A stretch of DNA of 64,000 nucleotides. Origin: Labyrinthula sp. Ha. Lineage: Eukaryota; Sar; Bigyra; Labyrinthulida; Labyrinthulaceae. Within the stretch, counting starts at the first letter, position 1. Each line of letters begins with the position of its first letter. Both the position numbers and the translations under genes were made by a program. This document shows positions 33,148-43,860 of this stretch, piece by piece. Below the pieces are notes generated by a model, which was not told the DNA's origin, did no database searches, and saw only the letters and a program-made list of their open reading frames with translations. The DNA is taken from the NCBI GenBank assembly GCA_015227615.1, contig JAALGZ010000002.1:1116001-1180000 (forward strand), in the 5' to 3' direction.

Positions 33148-35672
33148 TTAGTCTACTAACAGTTTATCAAGATCGTCTTCATTCCACTCGTCATCACTTT
33201 CTTCAATGGATTCATTAACTTTTTTATTAATATTTTTGCTAGGAATGGCATCAACGACATCACTGAGTTTTTGATGGTTCGTTCGAGGAAAGTTATCCTG
33301 TTCCACGTCTTCGAGTCTTCCAAGTTTCAGTTGAAAATCCCCATAATTTAAGCCTAAGTCCTTTGAAATGGCAATAAGATAACGCAAACACTCTAAATTA
33401 TCAGGGAACTCATCATGAATTTCCTCGTACATCTCATATGCCTCTTGATAATGGGACATTCTTCTGTGACAACTCGCTACCATTAATCTCCATTTGACTT
33501 CTGTTGGTTCAATCTTCACGGCCATATTAAAGTATTCCAAAGCTTTTTCAAAAATTTCAGATTTTACATACCAAACACCAAGCCATGAAATCACCTTTAA
33601 ATCAACTGGGTAATACAAGAAAGCTTCCTTGAAATAGTGAAGTGCCTGACTTTGAACTTGCTCTTTAGAATTGTTCGAGCCAAGAAACCCAAATGGGTCA
33701 TTAGTGTTGATTTCAATATCGGCATCATATTGGTGTCCAGCTTCTTTAATAGTTCTTAAATAATCCGCGTCTCCAACCTTTGAAAAAACTTGAGCTAAAC
33801 CAGAAAGAACAGATGGATCAGTTGGAACTTTTGTCACCAATATATTTAAGAATTTTTCGGCATCTCTGAACTGGAACGCTTCCTCCTTCAGTATAGCAAG
33901 GTGGAACAGAACACGAGAGCAGTTAGGTGACATTGAATACACCTTTGAAAAAGCATCAACGGCTGCACCTACATTTCCAAGCTTCCTATTAACCAAACCA
34001 AGATTATAAATCGCTGGAATGCAACTGGAATCTACACCTATTGCCTCTAGAAAAATATTTCGAGCCTCTTCTAGTTTTTCTTGCAGAATCAAGCTGTTTC
34101 CCTCATTTACCAAAACACGTGCACTATATTTGTTGTGAGATATCGCAAGCTTCATAAAATTACGTGATTTTTCAGCATTCTTCTCGCACAATGAAATAAA
34201 TCCTAAGTTATTGGCAGATTTGGCTTGAAGAACTTTCTCTTTGCTTTGAAAAGACCGAAGAATAGAAACAGCTTCATTGAATCTTCCGTTTTTCAACTCC
34301 TGTGCGCTTTTATAAATCTGAAAATCTGATGCCAGTAGAGAATAATTTTGTTTCACAGTCTGAATTATCCAATCAACGCCTTGAGCTTCAAAAGATTCTT
34401 TCTCTTCACTTTTCCCACTCTTAGAACTAGACGGTCTAGTTTTTTTTCCTTGCTTTTGCTCAAGGCTAGAGATTAAACCTGCAGCAGAAGAGATAAATTT
34501 ATCAAAGCTTTCTTTTCTAGCTCTCAAAACTTGAGAAAAATCGTCCTCTGGTTCTTTTCCATCTTCCAAATATTCTCCATCATTTCCAAAGGCGTTTCTC
34601 CTGTGCCCAAAATCATAATACTCAGGCAAGCTCGAAACCATTTTTCTAAATGTAATTTTCATAGAATCTAAATCTTCTTTCTCAAAGTAGCAGTAAATTA
34701 AATTATATCCAGCTTGAAAATCCTTCCCATCGAGATCGAGAATTGACTCAAATGTTTGAATGGCCTCTTCGGTCATGTTCATCTTGTACATCACGTTCCC
34801 AATATTTCTCATGACATTCACTCTTAAGCGTTTACTACTTGCTGGGAGTTGGTCCAAAGCCATTCTAAACATTTTTAGTGCTCCATTCAAGTTTCCTTGA
34901 TTTACGTAAATGTTTCCAATATTCACTCTAAACCTCCCACATTGGGGAATTAATTTCCCTTTTACAAGATTTGAGTACACATCCAAAGCTTCTTCGTACC
35001 TACCCAATCTTTCTAATGCTCTTGCAAGTGTAAACATTGTTTGAAATTTAAGTTCCCTAAACTTAATTTGCTCTCCATGGTTCTCTGATTCTTCAGTTTC
35101 ACAAGATTTCCTAATCTCAGTTAAAGAATGCTCCGATTTAACAGCTTGTTTCGCCTTTGCAAGTGAAAAATTGAAATCTCCCTTTCCAGCAGCTTTAGAA
35201 GACTCAATCAAAGCCAATCTCGTCTCGCCCACCAAGAATTTAATCTGATGTGTAATGTGAGTTTTATCATCAGAAAAGAGAGGGGGAATTCCTGGTGGAA
35301 GTGATGTTACTCGTTGAAATGAAGAAAGCTCTAGAAATCACAAAGAAACGAAAAAAGACGCTGAGTATTTTCGGATGTGTACCCTGCCCCTTGAACAGAT
35401 GTCATTGGTCGTGATTCTGTTCCGTACTGAGTTGCAGTGTACATCCTGCTTGCCATGCCCTGCCCCCCACGAGTACTGATTCCTGCTCTTGTTCGTACAG
35501 ATGCCGCTTTAAATAAATTAAGACTAAAGCTTACGAGGTTTGCTTGTCATTACATCTCTTGGCCCTGAACTTCCCAATGTCGATCCAGCCACTTGGTACG
35601 CACTATTACTGAAAAACAAAAGAACAAGCACTTGTTTGGTTCTTTGTTAAAGCCTTCGTAAATGTCATCCAT
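33148..35672 (-). CDS. IFT88: intraflagellar transport protein 88 (IFT88), four exons with three tiny introns
   Basis: Exons are 35672-35632, 35608-35535, 35506-35360 and 35330-33148. Joined they encode 814 residues, in the family's usual size range. The start MDDIYEGFN matches the acidic N-terminal IFT88 motif, and RPMTSVQGAGYTS in exon 3 is the hallmark RPMTxVxxAGYTS block. Exon 4 carries about 11-12 TPR units, including NIGNIYVNQGNLNGALKMF, NIGNVMYKMNMTEEAIQTFE and WLGVWYVKSEIFEKALEYF, and an acidic tail with NEDDLDKLL. IFT88 is a core subunit of the IFT-B complex that carries cargo along the axoneme, so the organism builds a cilium or flagellum at some stage. The large frame alone has no nearby ATG and lacks the hallmark motif, which required the upstream exons. 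The TPR gene upstream ends only 69 bp before this ATG. Confidence 0.95.
35331..35359 (-). other. 29-base intron 3 of IFT88
   Basis: A GT-AG intron (starting GTCTTT, T-rich, ending TCTAG), phase 1. Removal joins the exon with the AGYTS motif to the TPR exon and removes a stop. Confidence 0.85.
35507..35534 (-). other. 28-base intron 2 of IFT88
   Basis: A GT-AG intron starting with the consensus GTAAG and ending AAAG, phase 1. It contains in-frame stops, so it must be removed for the two flanking IFT88 exons to connect. Confidence 0.85.
35609..35631 (-). other. 23-base intron 1 of IFT88
   Basis: A GT-AG intron starting GTGCTT with a near-pure T body and ending TTCAG, phase 2. It separates the 41-base first coding exon from exon 2, and its removal avoids an immediate TAA/TAG. 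Confidence 0.8.
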
Positions 35673-35741
35673 TTTTTTAACTGAAAATAATTGGATAACA
35701 CAAAAGAAAATGACCGTAACTTACTTTACCACGACATACAT

Positions 35742-38483
35742 TTAAACATTTAATCCTAGCTGTTTTAGCTTAGCTTGAGTTCTTTGCACGAGAGGATGGT
35801 CTTCTGAATATATCTTTTGTCTCCATTCAAGAGCTTCACCAAAAGCTTCGATTGCTTTTTCTTTTTCTTTTGCTTTGTCAAACATTTGACCCCGTGCATA
35901 ATGAATTTCTCCTAGTTGCGTTCTGATGGGAAACTGGCTAAAATCTGAGTCAGATAAAGAGCTCAGCGCATTTAAATAAGATTGTTCTGCTTGTGGAAAT
36001 TCTTCTTGTTTAACATAAATCTTTCCAATAGATGAATAACATATAGCAATTTCTTTGATTTTAGGTCCTTTTACCATTTCATAGATCTTGATGCTATTAT
36101 CAAACTTATTCAAAGCCTGTGGATATTTTTCAAGATTAGCCAAAGTTTGCCCAATGAGAAAGCTTACTTTTGCGTATCGCTCATTACATGTACCAACAGA
36201 CCATCCACAGAAATCTTCCAGTGCACAAAACGAATCGTGAGCATCATAGAAATTTTTTTGCTTAAATTCCATGATTCCTATCTCTTTTAGGGTATCACAA
36301 TACTCAAGGAATAGATGTTTGAATGGTTTTAAGTTTCCAGGGTCGATATATTGAGCTTGCAACTTTTCAGCTTCAGAGAATGCTGTAGCAGCTTCATCAA
36401 GTCTTCCCAACGCTTTCAACTGAAGACCTCTTAAGTACTTAACACGAGCAAAACGGCCTTCATATCCTTCAAACTCAACTTCATTACTTATGCTCCTCCA
36501 AGCAGACAATACAGCTTCATAGTCTGTCAATGCTCGCATTCTAAACCTCTCAGAGTCAGGAGATTTTCTCCCATTAGCTGTAAATTTTGTGAACTCAGCT
36601 AACTCGACGTTAATTTGAGCCCGAGCAAGAAATATACTAATAAAATACGGTTGTTTGTGACTCCAAATTGACTTAGCATGATTTTCTGCCTCAGAAAACA
36701 ATTTCATTACTTCCTTGCTCCTTCTTATATCCTTTGAACCGCCTAAACTCTGGGCAGCAACTTTATTTTCGTCTTTCATCTCGGCTGTTTCAGCAAAAAC
36801 GATCTTCGCCAATGATGTTTTTGCCCTACAGAGTCCTAACTGAACAACATCAAGATTAAACTGCTCCTCAACAGTTCTTTTCTCCTCCCCAGTAACTGGA
36901 TCAAGATAACCTGTTAAGTTTTTCTTCGGTCTTGCAAGAGTAAACGGTGCACTAAAAATAGATTTTACACTTTTTTCAGCTCCTGAGGAAACCTGCTTCC
37001 TTAATCTAGCTGTCTTAGGATTTTGTTTGCCCTTATTCTTGTTCTTAGACTTTTCTTTTAAGTCTTCACGATATCTTTGATTCAACAACTTTTCCAATTG
37101 ACTAAAAATTTTAATTGATTTCTGAATGTAAGATTTCGCAACGGACACGTGACCTTTTCTGTGCATAAAATTTCCTGCTCTAATTAAAAGATCAGCAAAA
37201 GACTTTCCGGAAGAAAAATCTTTGCCTACATACAAAGTACGAACATCTTCTTCAACATCATGGCAGTACACTTCAGAAATCTTCTGACTCAATGTAGAGG
37301 TTAAAGTAGAAATTCCATTTTCAAAGGTTGATGGGTTTGTAAACCATTTCTCCAAAGTTTTTCGTAAGTTTAAATTGCTGCATTTTAGAGTACTTGGATC
37401 AAAATTTTGAAATACAGAGAAGATGCCATCCATTTCATATTCGGAATCTTTCTGTTCAACAAAATCATAAACATCTGAAAAACCAGTTTGTAGTTTTTGG
37501 AGAGTTAGGATTTCAAACGAAATGTTGTTGGAAAAAACTTGCCATAAATCGAAAACAGATTCTGAATATTGCAAAATAGAGGGATTTTTCCAGTCATCAA
37601 AGTAAATATATCTTTCCTTACAGTTCAAAGCAACAGTTTTTCTTGCTTCAATCAACCTTTTATTAAATGCTTCTATTTGATGACTATTCTTTTTTGGGTT
37701 AAGTTCATATTCTTTCACCGAGTTTAAATTTAAACAGAAAACATCCAACCAAAAAAATGCAGCAAAAGATATATTATTTCCTTGCTCTGAAATATATTGC
37801 CTAATAGACCTCAACACGTTTTCAAATTTACAATCTGGTGGATAAATCAAGTAAATTGCATTAAACGGCTCACCACTATATCGACTATCTTTTAAACGGT
37901 CAGCAAAAGGTGCGTTAGAAATTTGCAAATCTTCCAACAGACAAAAATCTCTGATGTCCGTTAAGGTCCAGTCTGAACGCTTTTTAGCCGTTAACTTAGA
38001 ATACTGAACGGTCACAAATTTTCCGGAAGATGATTTAACTCTTGCTGTTCGAGGGGATCGAGAAACTTTTTCCAATAGTTGAACGGTTTCGTTTGCGTGG
38101 AGTATGGTCCTTTTCGCTTTCTCGAGTCTGTTGTACACGGCTGTTTGGCGTGATTTGGATTGGTTTAGATCCGCAGTATCGAGTAAATCCGGAGAATTAG
38201 AGCGAGAACTCTCCTCATAAATATCTTCTTTAAGTGTGAAAAGTTGAAGTCCAGGGTACCTTTCGTTTCCAAGCACTTTTCTCCAATAGAGATTGAGAAA
38301 CTCAAGAGAGACTCCCCTTGCGGTGAAGAGATTTGAGCTCGGAAGGGAATCAGCTCCGGGAAACGATGTGTTTTTAAGGTCTTCTGGCGATTTTACAACA
38401 TTTCGCAAAGTTCTAATCGTGGGATACTTGGGAGGGAGAGAGACGCGCCATGACTTCTTTCTAGTTCCACGATCTTGTTCCAT
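35742..38483 (-). CDS. large TPR protein with an uncharacterised N-terminal domain
   Basis: This 913-residue single-exon protein has a basic disordered N-terminus (1-50), a helical region (about 50-170), a globular domain about 170-330 with alternating strands and FAAFFWLDVFCLNLN at about 247-261, and a C-terminal TPR array from about 430 to the end, with kinesin-light-chain-like repeats (SFLIGQTLANLEKYPQALNK, YSSIGKIYVKQEEFPQAEQS and a final WRQKIYSEDHPLVQRTQAKL). A Lys-rich linker lies near 470-495. The FFWLDVF-type domain next to kinesin-light-chain TPRs is something I associate with lineage-expanded stramenopile and green algal proteins of unknown function. It acts presumably as a scaffold. 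It lies directly upstream of IFT88 on the same strand, 69 bp away, so a ciliary role is possible but unproven. Confidence 0.75.
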   Translation of the reverse strand: MEQDRGTRKKSWRVSLPPKYPTIRTLRNVVKSPEDLKNTSFPGADSLPSSNLFTARGVSLEFLNLYWRKVLGNERYPGLQLFTLKEDIYEESSRSNSPDLLDTADLNQSKSRQTAVYNRLEKAKRTILHANETVQLLEKVSRSPRTARVKSSSGKFVTVQYSKLTAKKRSDWTLTDIRDFCLLEDLQISNAPFADRLKDSRYSGEPFNAIYLIYPPDCKFENVLRSIRQYISEQGNNISFAAFFWLDVFCLNLNSVKEYELNPKKNSHQIEAFNKRLIEARKTVALNCKERYIYFDDWKNPSILQYSESVFDLWQVFSNNISFEILTLQKLQTGFSDVYDFVEQKDSEYEMDGIFSVFQNFDPSTLKCSNLNLRKTLEKWFTNPSTFENGISTLTSTLSQKISEVYCHDVEEDVRTLYVGKDFSSGKSFADLLIRAGNFMHRKGHVSVAKSYIQKSIKIFSQLEKLLNQRYREDLKEKSKNKNKGKQNPKTARLRKQVSSGAEKSVKSIFSAPFTLARPKKNLTGYLDPVTGEEKRTVEEQFNLDVVQLGLCRAKTSLAKIVFAETAEMKDENKVAAQSLGGSKDIRRSKEVMKLFSEAENHAKSIWSHKQPYFISIFLARAQINVELAEFTKFTANGRKSPDSERFRMRALTDYEAVLSAWRSISNEVEFEGYEGRFARVKYLRGLQLKALGRLDEAATAFSEAEKLQAQYIDPGNLKPFKHLFLEYCDTLKEIGIMEFKQKNFYDAHDSFCALEDFCGWSVGTCNERYAKVSFLIGQTLANLEKYPQALNKFDNSIKIYEMVKGPKIKEIAICYSSIGKIYVKQEEFPQAEQSYLNALSSLSDSDFSQFPIRTQLGEIHYARGQMFDKAKEKEKAIEAFGEALEWRQKIYSEDHPLVQRTQAKLKQLGLNV

Positions 38484-41400
38484 TTAAGTTTCAACTTTCA
38501 GTTTTATTCTGGGAGTATAATTGGAAGAATAGAGTCGATTCAAATTTTAATCTTTATAATTTTGGGCAATTGAATTTTTTCTTTGAACAGTTTAAGTTGA
38601 CAATTGAGATATATAATATAAAACCTTGAGAGGAAAACAGTATCTGCTGCCAAGTAGGAAAACTATACCAATGCAGTCCACAAGTATCTGGACGTCTGAT
38701 ATAAAGAGATGTAGTAGTAGAGATTTATGGACGATGAGGTTATGATGGTCATTTGATGGGTTTTATTCAACATTAAGTTGCTGAGAGAGGGTTTAACCCA
38801 AGTTGAGAGTTTGAAAACAGTAAATGAACCTCCAAGGAGAGCTATTTGTTACTAAATCGTCAGTTATATAATTATTTCACTGTTTTAGCCCTGTTTCCTT
38901 AGTTCAACCCCTGGTTTGGAACTCCATGTGAGTGTGCTATAACTCTTCTAATAATAGACAATGATCTCATGTGCTTAATTTGTGTACCAAAATCTCAAAA
39001 TCAATTAAATTTAAATAAAACTAAGCTAAATTTAATATATTATAGTTTATTAATTCTCAGACCTACTTAAAATGGAAGGAAACAGTTATTTTCATGGGAA
39101 AAGGTTTTTGTGTTTTTTTATAGGTTACATTATGTAACGACAGTAAAACTTCAAGTCTTAAAATGTTCGTTGCACAGATGATAATGATGTCTTTCAATTT
39201 ATAGAAATCAAATTATGAAACCGAACTTATCTAAATATAAAAATATACAGTAATTAATGCCCAAGGGAGTGATTTCTAGGTACTGTTCTACTTACAAAGT
39301 TTTCACCTATTTATAGTTCATTCTAAGGCTATATAGTGAAACAGAAAAAGCATAAAAAAATCTTATATATAATATTTTGAATATACTATGAGAAAATGCA
39401 GATTTTTAATAGAGCAACTGAAAAAACTGAGTGCATGCGAAAATAGGGAAGATGTTCCACAACAAGAGGCGAAGCGGGGAGGAAAATGTAATAGGAATTT
39501 GAAGGAGAAATAGTATGAAAGATATATATGTAAAGATATTCTTATGGGAAGTTTCTTACCTCAGCTTATTTTATATAAGGCGACTTAGTTAAAGATATTA
39601 AAATAATGAGCTGACACTTAGAGTTCTTACACCACAATTTTTTGCCTTTATTTTAAGAACCAATGTTGGTCTTGTCTGGAGAAATAAAAAGAAATATCAC
39701 TCTACATAAAATTTAATACTAAGCCAATCAATATGTTTATTTAACTATGGAAAATGTATGCTTAATACTAACTTATTGAGCAAGGTTATGCAAAGCTATG
39801 TCTTTGTATATTTGTGAAGATATTACTTAACCATTCGTACCCAGAAACTAAGTTGGAGCCACCAGTAAGCAATAAAAAGCATTTTTTCATAATAATAAAA
39901 AGCTATTCCAGTGTATGACTTATCCCTGAGTTGTAAGAAAGTAGCACTGCAGCTCTTTATACGTAGTTAAATCTCCTTAGCTTATAGAACCAAATCCCAG
40001 TTTTTATTAACTACAAACCCTAAACTCACCAACTATCTAATCAAATTAAAACTATATGTATACTCAAGTAACTTCGTATGAACTATTCAAATTAATTTTC
40101 TTTTTAACTGTACTATGATCTTGGTTTTCAACTAAACCGGGGGAAATCTTGATATTTAGTAAATAGTGTGGGTTAAAGTAAGGTAATAAAACAATGGGAT
40201 CACTGCTTAATAGCTAAGAGAAATCTAAGTAGAATAGAGTCAATGTATTATAGCTCTAATTTCCTGGTACTAGAAAGTCATGTTAACTTGAAAATTGGTG
40301 GATATTGTCGAGAAATATTCTCAGGACTATTCTCCTATTTAGCTATACCTTTTATATAATTACTTAAGGGAGATATAACTTATCCTTCTTTATGAACACT
40401 AGTTAATGAAAAAGATAGGAATTAAAACTATAGAGTTCTAAATCTTGAGCGGTCTGCAAATATTTAAGACCTACCGAACAAGTGATGCTATGATTATTCA
40501 CCTCAAGTAAAGTTGTTCAGCTCGACTCTTGTGTTCAATTATTTCCTAAAAATAATTATGCTAGCAATTGGTGAATAGAAGCAACTGAGATCAAAAACTG
40601 TACTTAATACTACATTCTGTCAACCGCTATGTAGCTGATCAAGACTATAGTACTTGTTTCAATCCAGTTTAAGATCAAACTTCAATCAAATTATTATTTT
40701 TTTATTATTTGACTTAGGTATGAGTTATTCTCAGTTCGAACTTAAGATCTAAGTCTCTTGTCTTTCATTTTTATTCTTCATCGGTCTCTTAACTGTTATT
40801 AACCATTATATATATAGTTGGTTTAACTAAGTTTAGAATATAACTTTTTAACGAATTAATTTTTAGACAACTTGATACACTAAGGTCCCAAGCTGTTCTG
40901 TTCATACCTAAAAGCACATGCCCGTTTGCAATTTAAGATGAGCTCAGCTTATTCATTTTTCTTGTTTCCAATACTAAGAAAAACTAAGGACATTCTTGTG
41001 TGATTTGACTTAAGCTAAGCCGCATCATTCTAATTGCCTGTTAAATAACACATTTAATGGGAGCATCTCGTACAATAATAGAGCCCAGCATGAATATACA
41101 ATACCAAAGTGCCTTATGGAGTATATTCATAAAGTGCTGTGGATGCTAAACATATTAATAAGAAATATATCGCTCCAGTTATAACTATCATAATGAATAT
41201 GGTTTTCGTTTTTTCATAGAAACTATATCAGGCATAAAGAAAATACGTTTTTCAAATTAATATAGCTGAAATGTTTTATTATTAAGCTTTGTTAGTGGAA
41301 ACATGTCATTAGAGAGAAATATGAGTAATATTACTATAATTTTGACTGTAGACTTCTATGGCATAATGTTTAGCTCCAAATTATTAACAAATGCCATTGT

Positions 41401-42025
41401 AATAATTCTAAACTGCAGTAGTGCATCATTTTTAGAATTTTCAAACATCTATTAAATTTACAAGTAGAAGAATATTGAAGTACTATGGTAATAGATTCTC
41501 ATCAAATGGGGCTCAAAAGTTATTTCGGCATAGAAATAGAATTTTCAAGAAATAAAGACAACAAAGGCTTTTGGTTGGTAGATATACCATGAGGAAGTAA
41601 AGTGAACTAATGGCCTTGATCACTTCTTTTCCAGTGATAGAATATGGTGCCTGCAAGAAACAGACGTCAATGCTGATATTTACTTTCTCTTATTTCTTAT
41701 TTTTACTCGTCGCGACAAATTAGTACTGAAAACCCCTAAAGTACAAAATAGAAGCATATTGAGCTAAATGCCTTCTGGTTCCCTTTATAAGATTTTCCTT
41801 ATAAAAGCAACAATCATTAAATCAAAATGACTCCTCAAAATGTTGTTTTTGCGAAACTCAAGCACCAATGTGTTAGCTCAAGCAGCAGATCCAGTAAATA
41901 AGCTTTACTTCTTATCAGCTAATCATTCTTTGTAAAAGCTAAGAGATATAATTTTCCAAGAGGGAAAATTTGTTTCTACAAATGTGCCTCAACAAAAAAG
42001 ACTTCAGCAGAACAAAGGTACTTTT
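38484..42025. other. gene-free stretch
   Basis: In 3.5 kb of very AT-rich DNA, I see no gene, RNA gene or clear repeat. Confidence 0.4.
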
Positions 42026-43177
42026 CTATAGTTTGCGTTCTCTATGAACAAGAAAAATACCTTTGTAAAGACTCAACCATTCTCCAAAAATATTACCAGA
42101 TACATGCGAAGAAACTGATTTCGCAATTAATGTTCTCTTTTTTTTTGGATGCTTTGAGATTACAGTACAAAATAAACTTTGCAAAGTAGGTCGAAATATC
42201 TTTTTCTTTTCATCATAATAAATACCTGATTTTATTATTGCTGCCAAATTATCATTCCTATAAAAAGCAGTAAAACAAGAAGAAGCAACACAATCAGAAT
42301 ATTCATCACCTTTCTTAGGTGAATGAAAAGAAAAATTGAATGCCTCAAAATTCAAGCTTTTCCCCTGTAAGAAAACAGAAAAAAAGGGAATATCTCTTGC
42401 TGTCAAATGCGATACATCATATTCTATATTATGACATCTTTCCAAAGTTCCTGAATCTGTTTTATTATATCTCATAGTTTCATAAAATGCATCCGTATAC
42501 TCAAAAAAATCTACATTTTCTACTCTTACTTGATGGGAAAACATAAGTGACTGAGATTCGTCACACACTAAAGACTTGAGGAATATATCTCCATACCAAT
42601 GTTTCTGTATTTTCAAACTCTTGTTTAATTCTTTTCGAAGTTTTGTTCTATTTTTAATAGCTTTGTATTTTTTAGACATAAAAGATATATCACCATGTTT
42701 TGTAACTTTATGTTCTATAAACATTTGTAAACTCTTTGCAAGAGTAAGATCAACACACTGTTGAAACTTTGACACATCAAAAACAGGAAAAAAACAAGAA
42801 AGTCGATTTAGTTTTCCAAGTAAATATATTTGTCTTTGGGTTTTGATAGCTTTTTGACGTAATATTTCGTTTTGGTTGAGCAGTTGTTTTTCTGTTGATG
42901 AAATAATGTTTTGTTCTTTCACTTTTTGGAGTGTTTCAAGCATAGTGGATAGAGTTTTTTGCTGCTTTTTCAGTTGACGAATCTCTGCATCATACGATAC
43001 ACAAGAGATGAAAGTTTCAAGCTCTTGCTCCTTTAGTTTGTAACAGTGTTTTTTGTAAGCTCTGTTCATATACTCTCTTCTTTCAGTTCGAGTCCAGGAA
43101 TCAACAGGCTTAAAGTCTGCTTCCAGCATAGAATCAAGCTCAGTAAGTGCATCTTTCAACATTTCTGGTAAGCTCAT
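42026..43177 (-). CDS. orphan protein with N-terminal coiled coil
   Basis: This 383-residue single-exon protein is not recognised. The N-terminal third is charged and helical: WTRTERREYMNRAYKKHCYK (about 28-47) is basic, followed by a leucine-spaced coiled coil to about residue 125. This layout resembles bZIP-like or M96-type proteins of oomycetes, but the basic region lacks the bZIP NxxAAxxCR signature, so I do not call it one. The C-terminal two thirds look globular, with mixed strands and several aromatic residues (VENVDFFEYTDAFYETMRYN, IFGEWLSLYKGIFLVHRERK). It has no signal peptide or membrane helix. It starts at ATG. It could be a DNA-binding or structural protein. Confidence 0.65.
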   Translation of the reverse strand: MSLPEMLKDALTELDSMLEADFKPVDSWTRTERREYMNRAYKKHCYKLKEQELETFISCVSYDAEIRQLKKQQKTLSTMLETLQKVKEQNIISSTEKQLLNQNEILRQKAIKTQRQIYLLGKLNRLSCFFPVFDVSKFQQCVDLTLAKSLQMFIEHKVTKHGDISFMSKKYKAIKNRTKLRKELNKSLKIQKHWYGDIFLKSLVCDESQSLMFSHQVRVENVDFFEYTDAFYETMRYNKTDSGTLERCHNIEYDVSHLTARDIPFFSVFLQGKSLNFEAFNFSFHSPKKGDEYSDCVASSCFTAFYRNDNLAAIIKSGIYYDEKKKIFRPTLQSLFCTVISKHPKKKRTLIAKSVSSHVSGNIFGEWLSLYKGIFLVHRERKL

Positions 43178-43569
43178 TTAAATCTGGTGTGATTCGAGTC
43201 CCTAATGCCTTAAATAGAAGATAGAATATCTCGTTCTTTCTCTTGAGTTAGTTTATCTGGCTGGAACTATACTGAACTACAACTGCAATGGGCAATGTTT
43301 TATATACGATGCGATGTTTGCTCGACTGTCGCTTGGAGGAACTACGGTTATATAAGTTCATATATGCGTAGATACGAAACGATACAAGTTTGTCGAAGTG
43401 TTGCAACTGCAATGTAATGTGTAGGGTGCTAAACAGGACATATTTGTTCAGCCTAATTATACCGAAAGGATTCTTTGGCCATATGGCCTCGTATTATGCT
43501 TAATTCTTTTTGTTAATGCCATATTGATCTTATATTTTAAACTAAAACAAGTATTAAACTGGTTTCGCA
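43178..43569. other. gene-free upstream flank
   Basis: This is the 5' flank of the orphan coiled-coil gene. No element can be named. Confidence 0.4.
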
Positions 43570-43860
43570 GAAGTATAGAACCCAATTGGTTAGGGTTAGG
43601 AATTGATATTGTGCCCTCGTTGAGGATTCATGCAGGGTTTTGAGGAGTTTTCCTAGTGATTGAGTGGGCTTCGATCCCGTATTGAGGAATGGGTGAGCAA
43701 TGTGAACTTATTAAGTTTTACGGAGTTAGGGATGAGGAATTGAATTAGGAGCTCATTGAGAATTGTGTAATAATTTTGCAGGATAGTCAAAGAATAAGTC
43801 CTTAGAGGGTTTGAGTTTATTCACTGAGTCTGGAAGATCCCCCAAAGCCCCAATCTTTGA
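43570..43860 (+). pseudogene. possible decayed coding relic
   Basis: A purine-rich tract in which one plus-strand frame reads like protein for about 90 codons: GLGIDIVPSLRIHAG, MGEQCELIKFYGVRDEELN and ELIENCVIILQDSQRISP, broken by several stops but with no frame change needed. No family is recognised. The strand bias (G-rich plus strand) stands out from the AT-rich surroundings. Confidence 0.3.

Noticed and set aside
43588-43600. GGTTAGGGTTAGG, telomere-like repeat
   Set aside because: Only two units. This is too short to call an interstitial telomere or a healed break.
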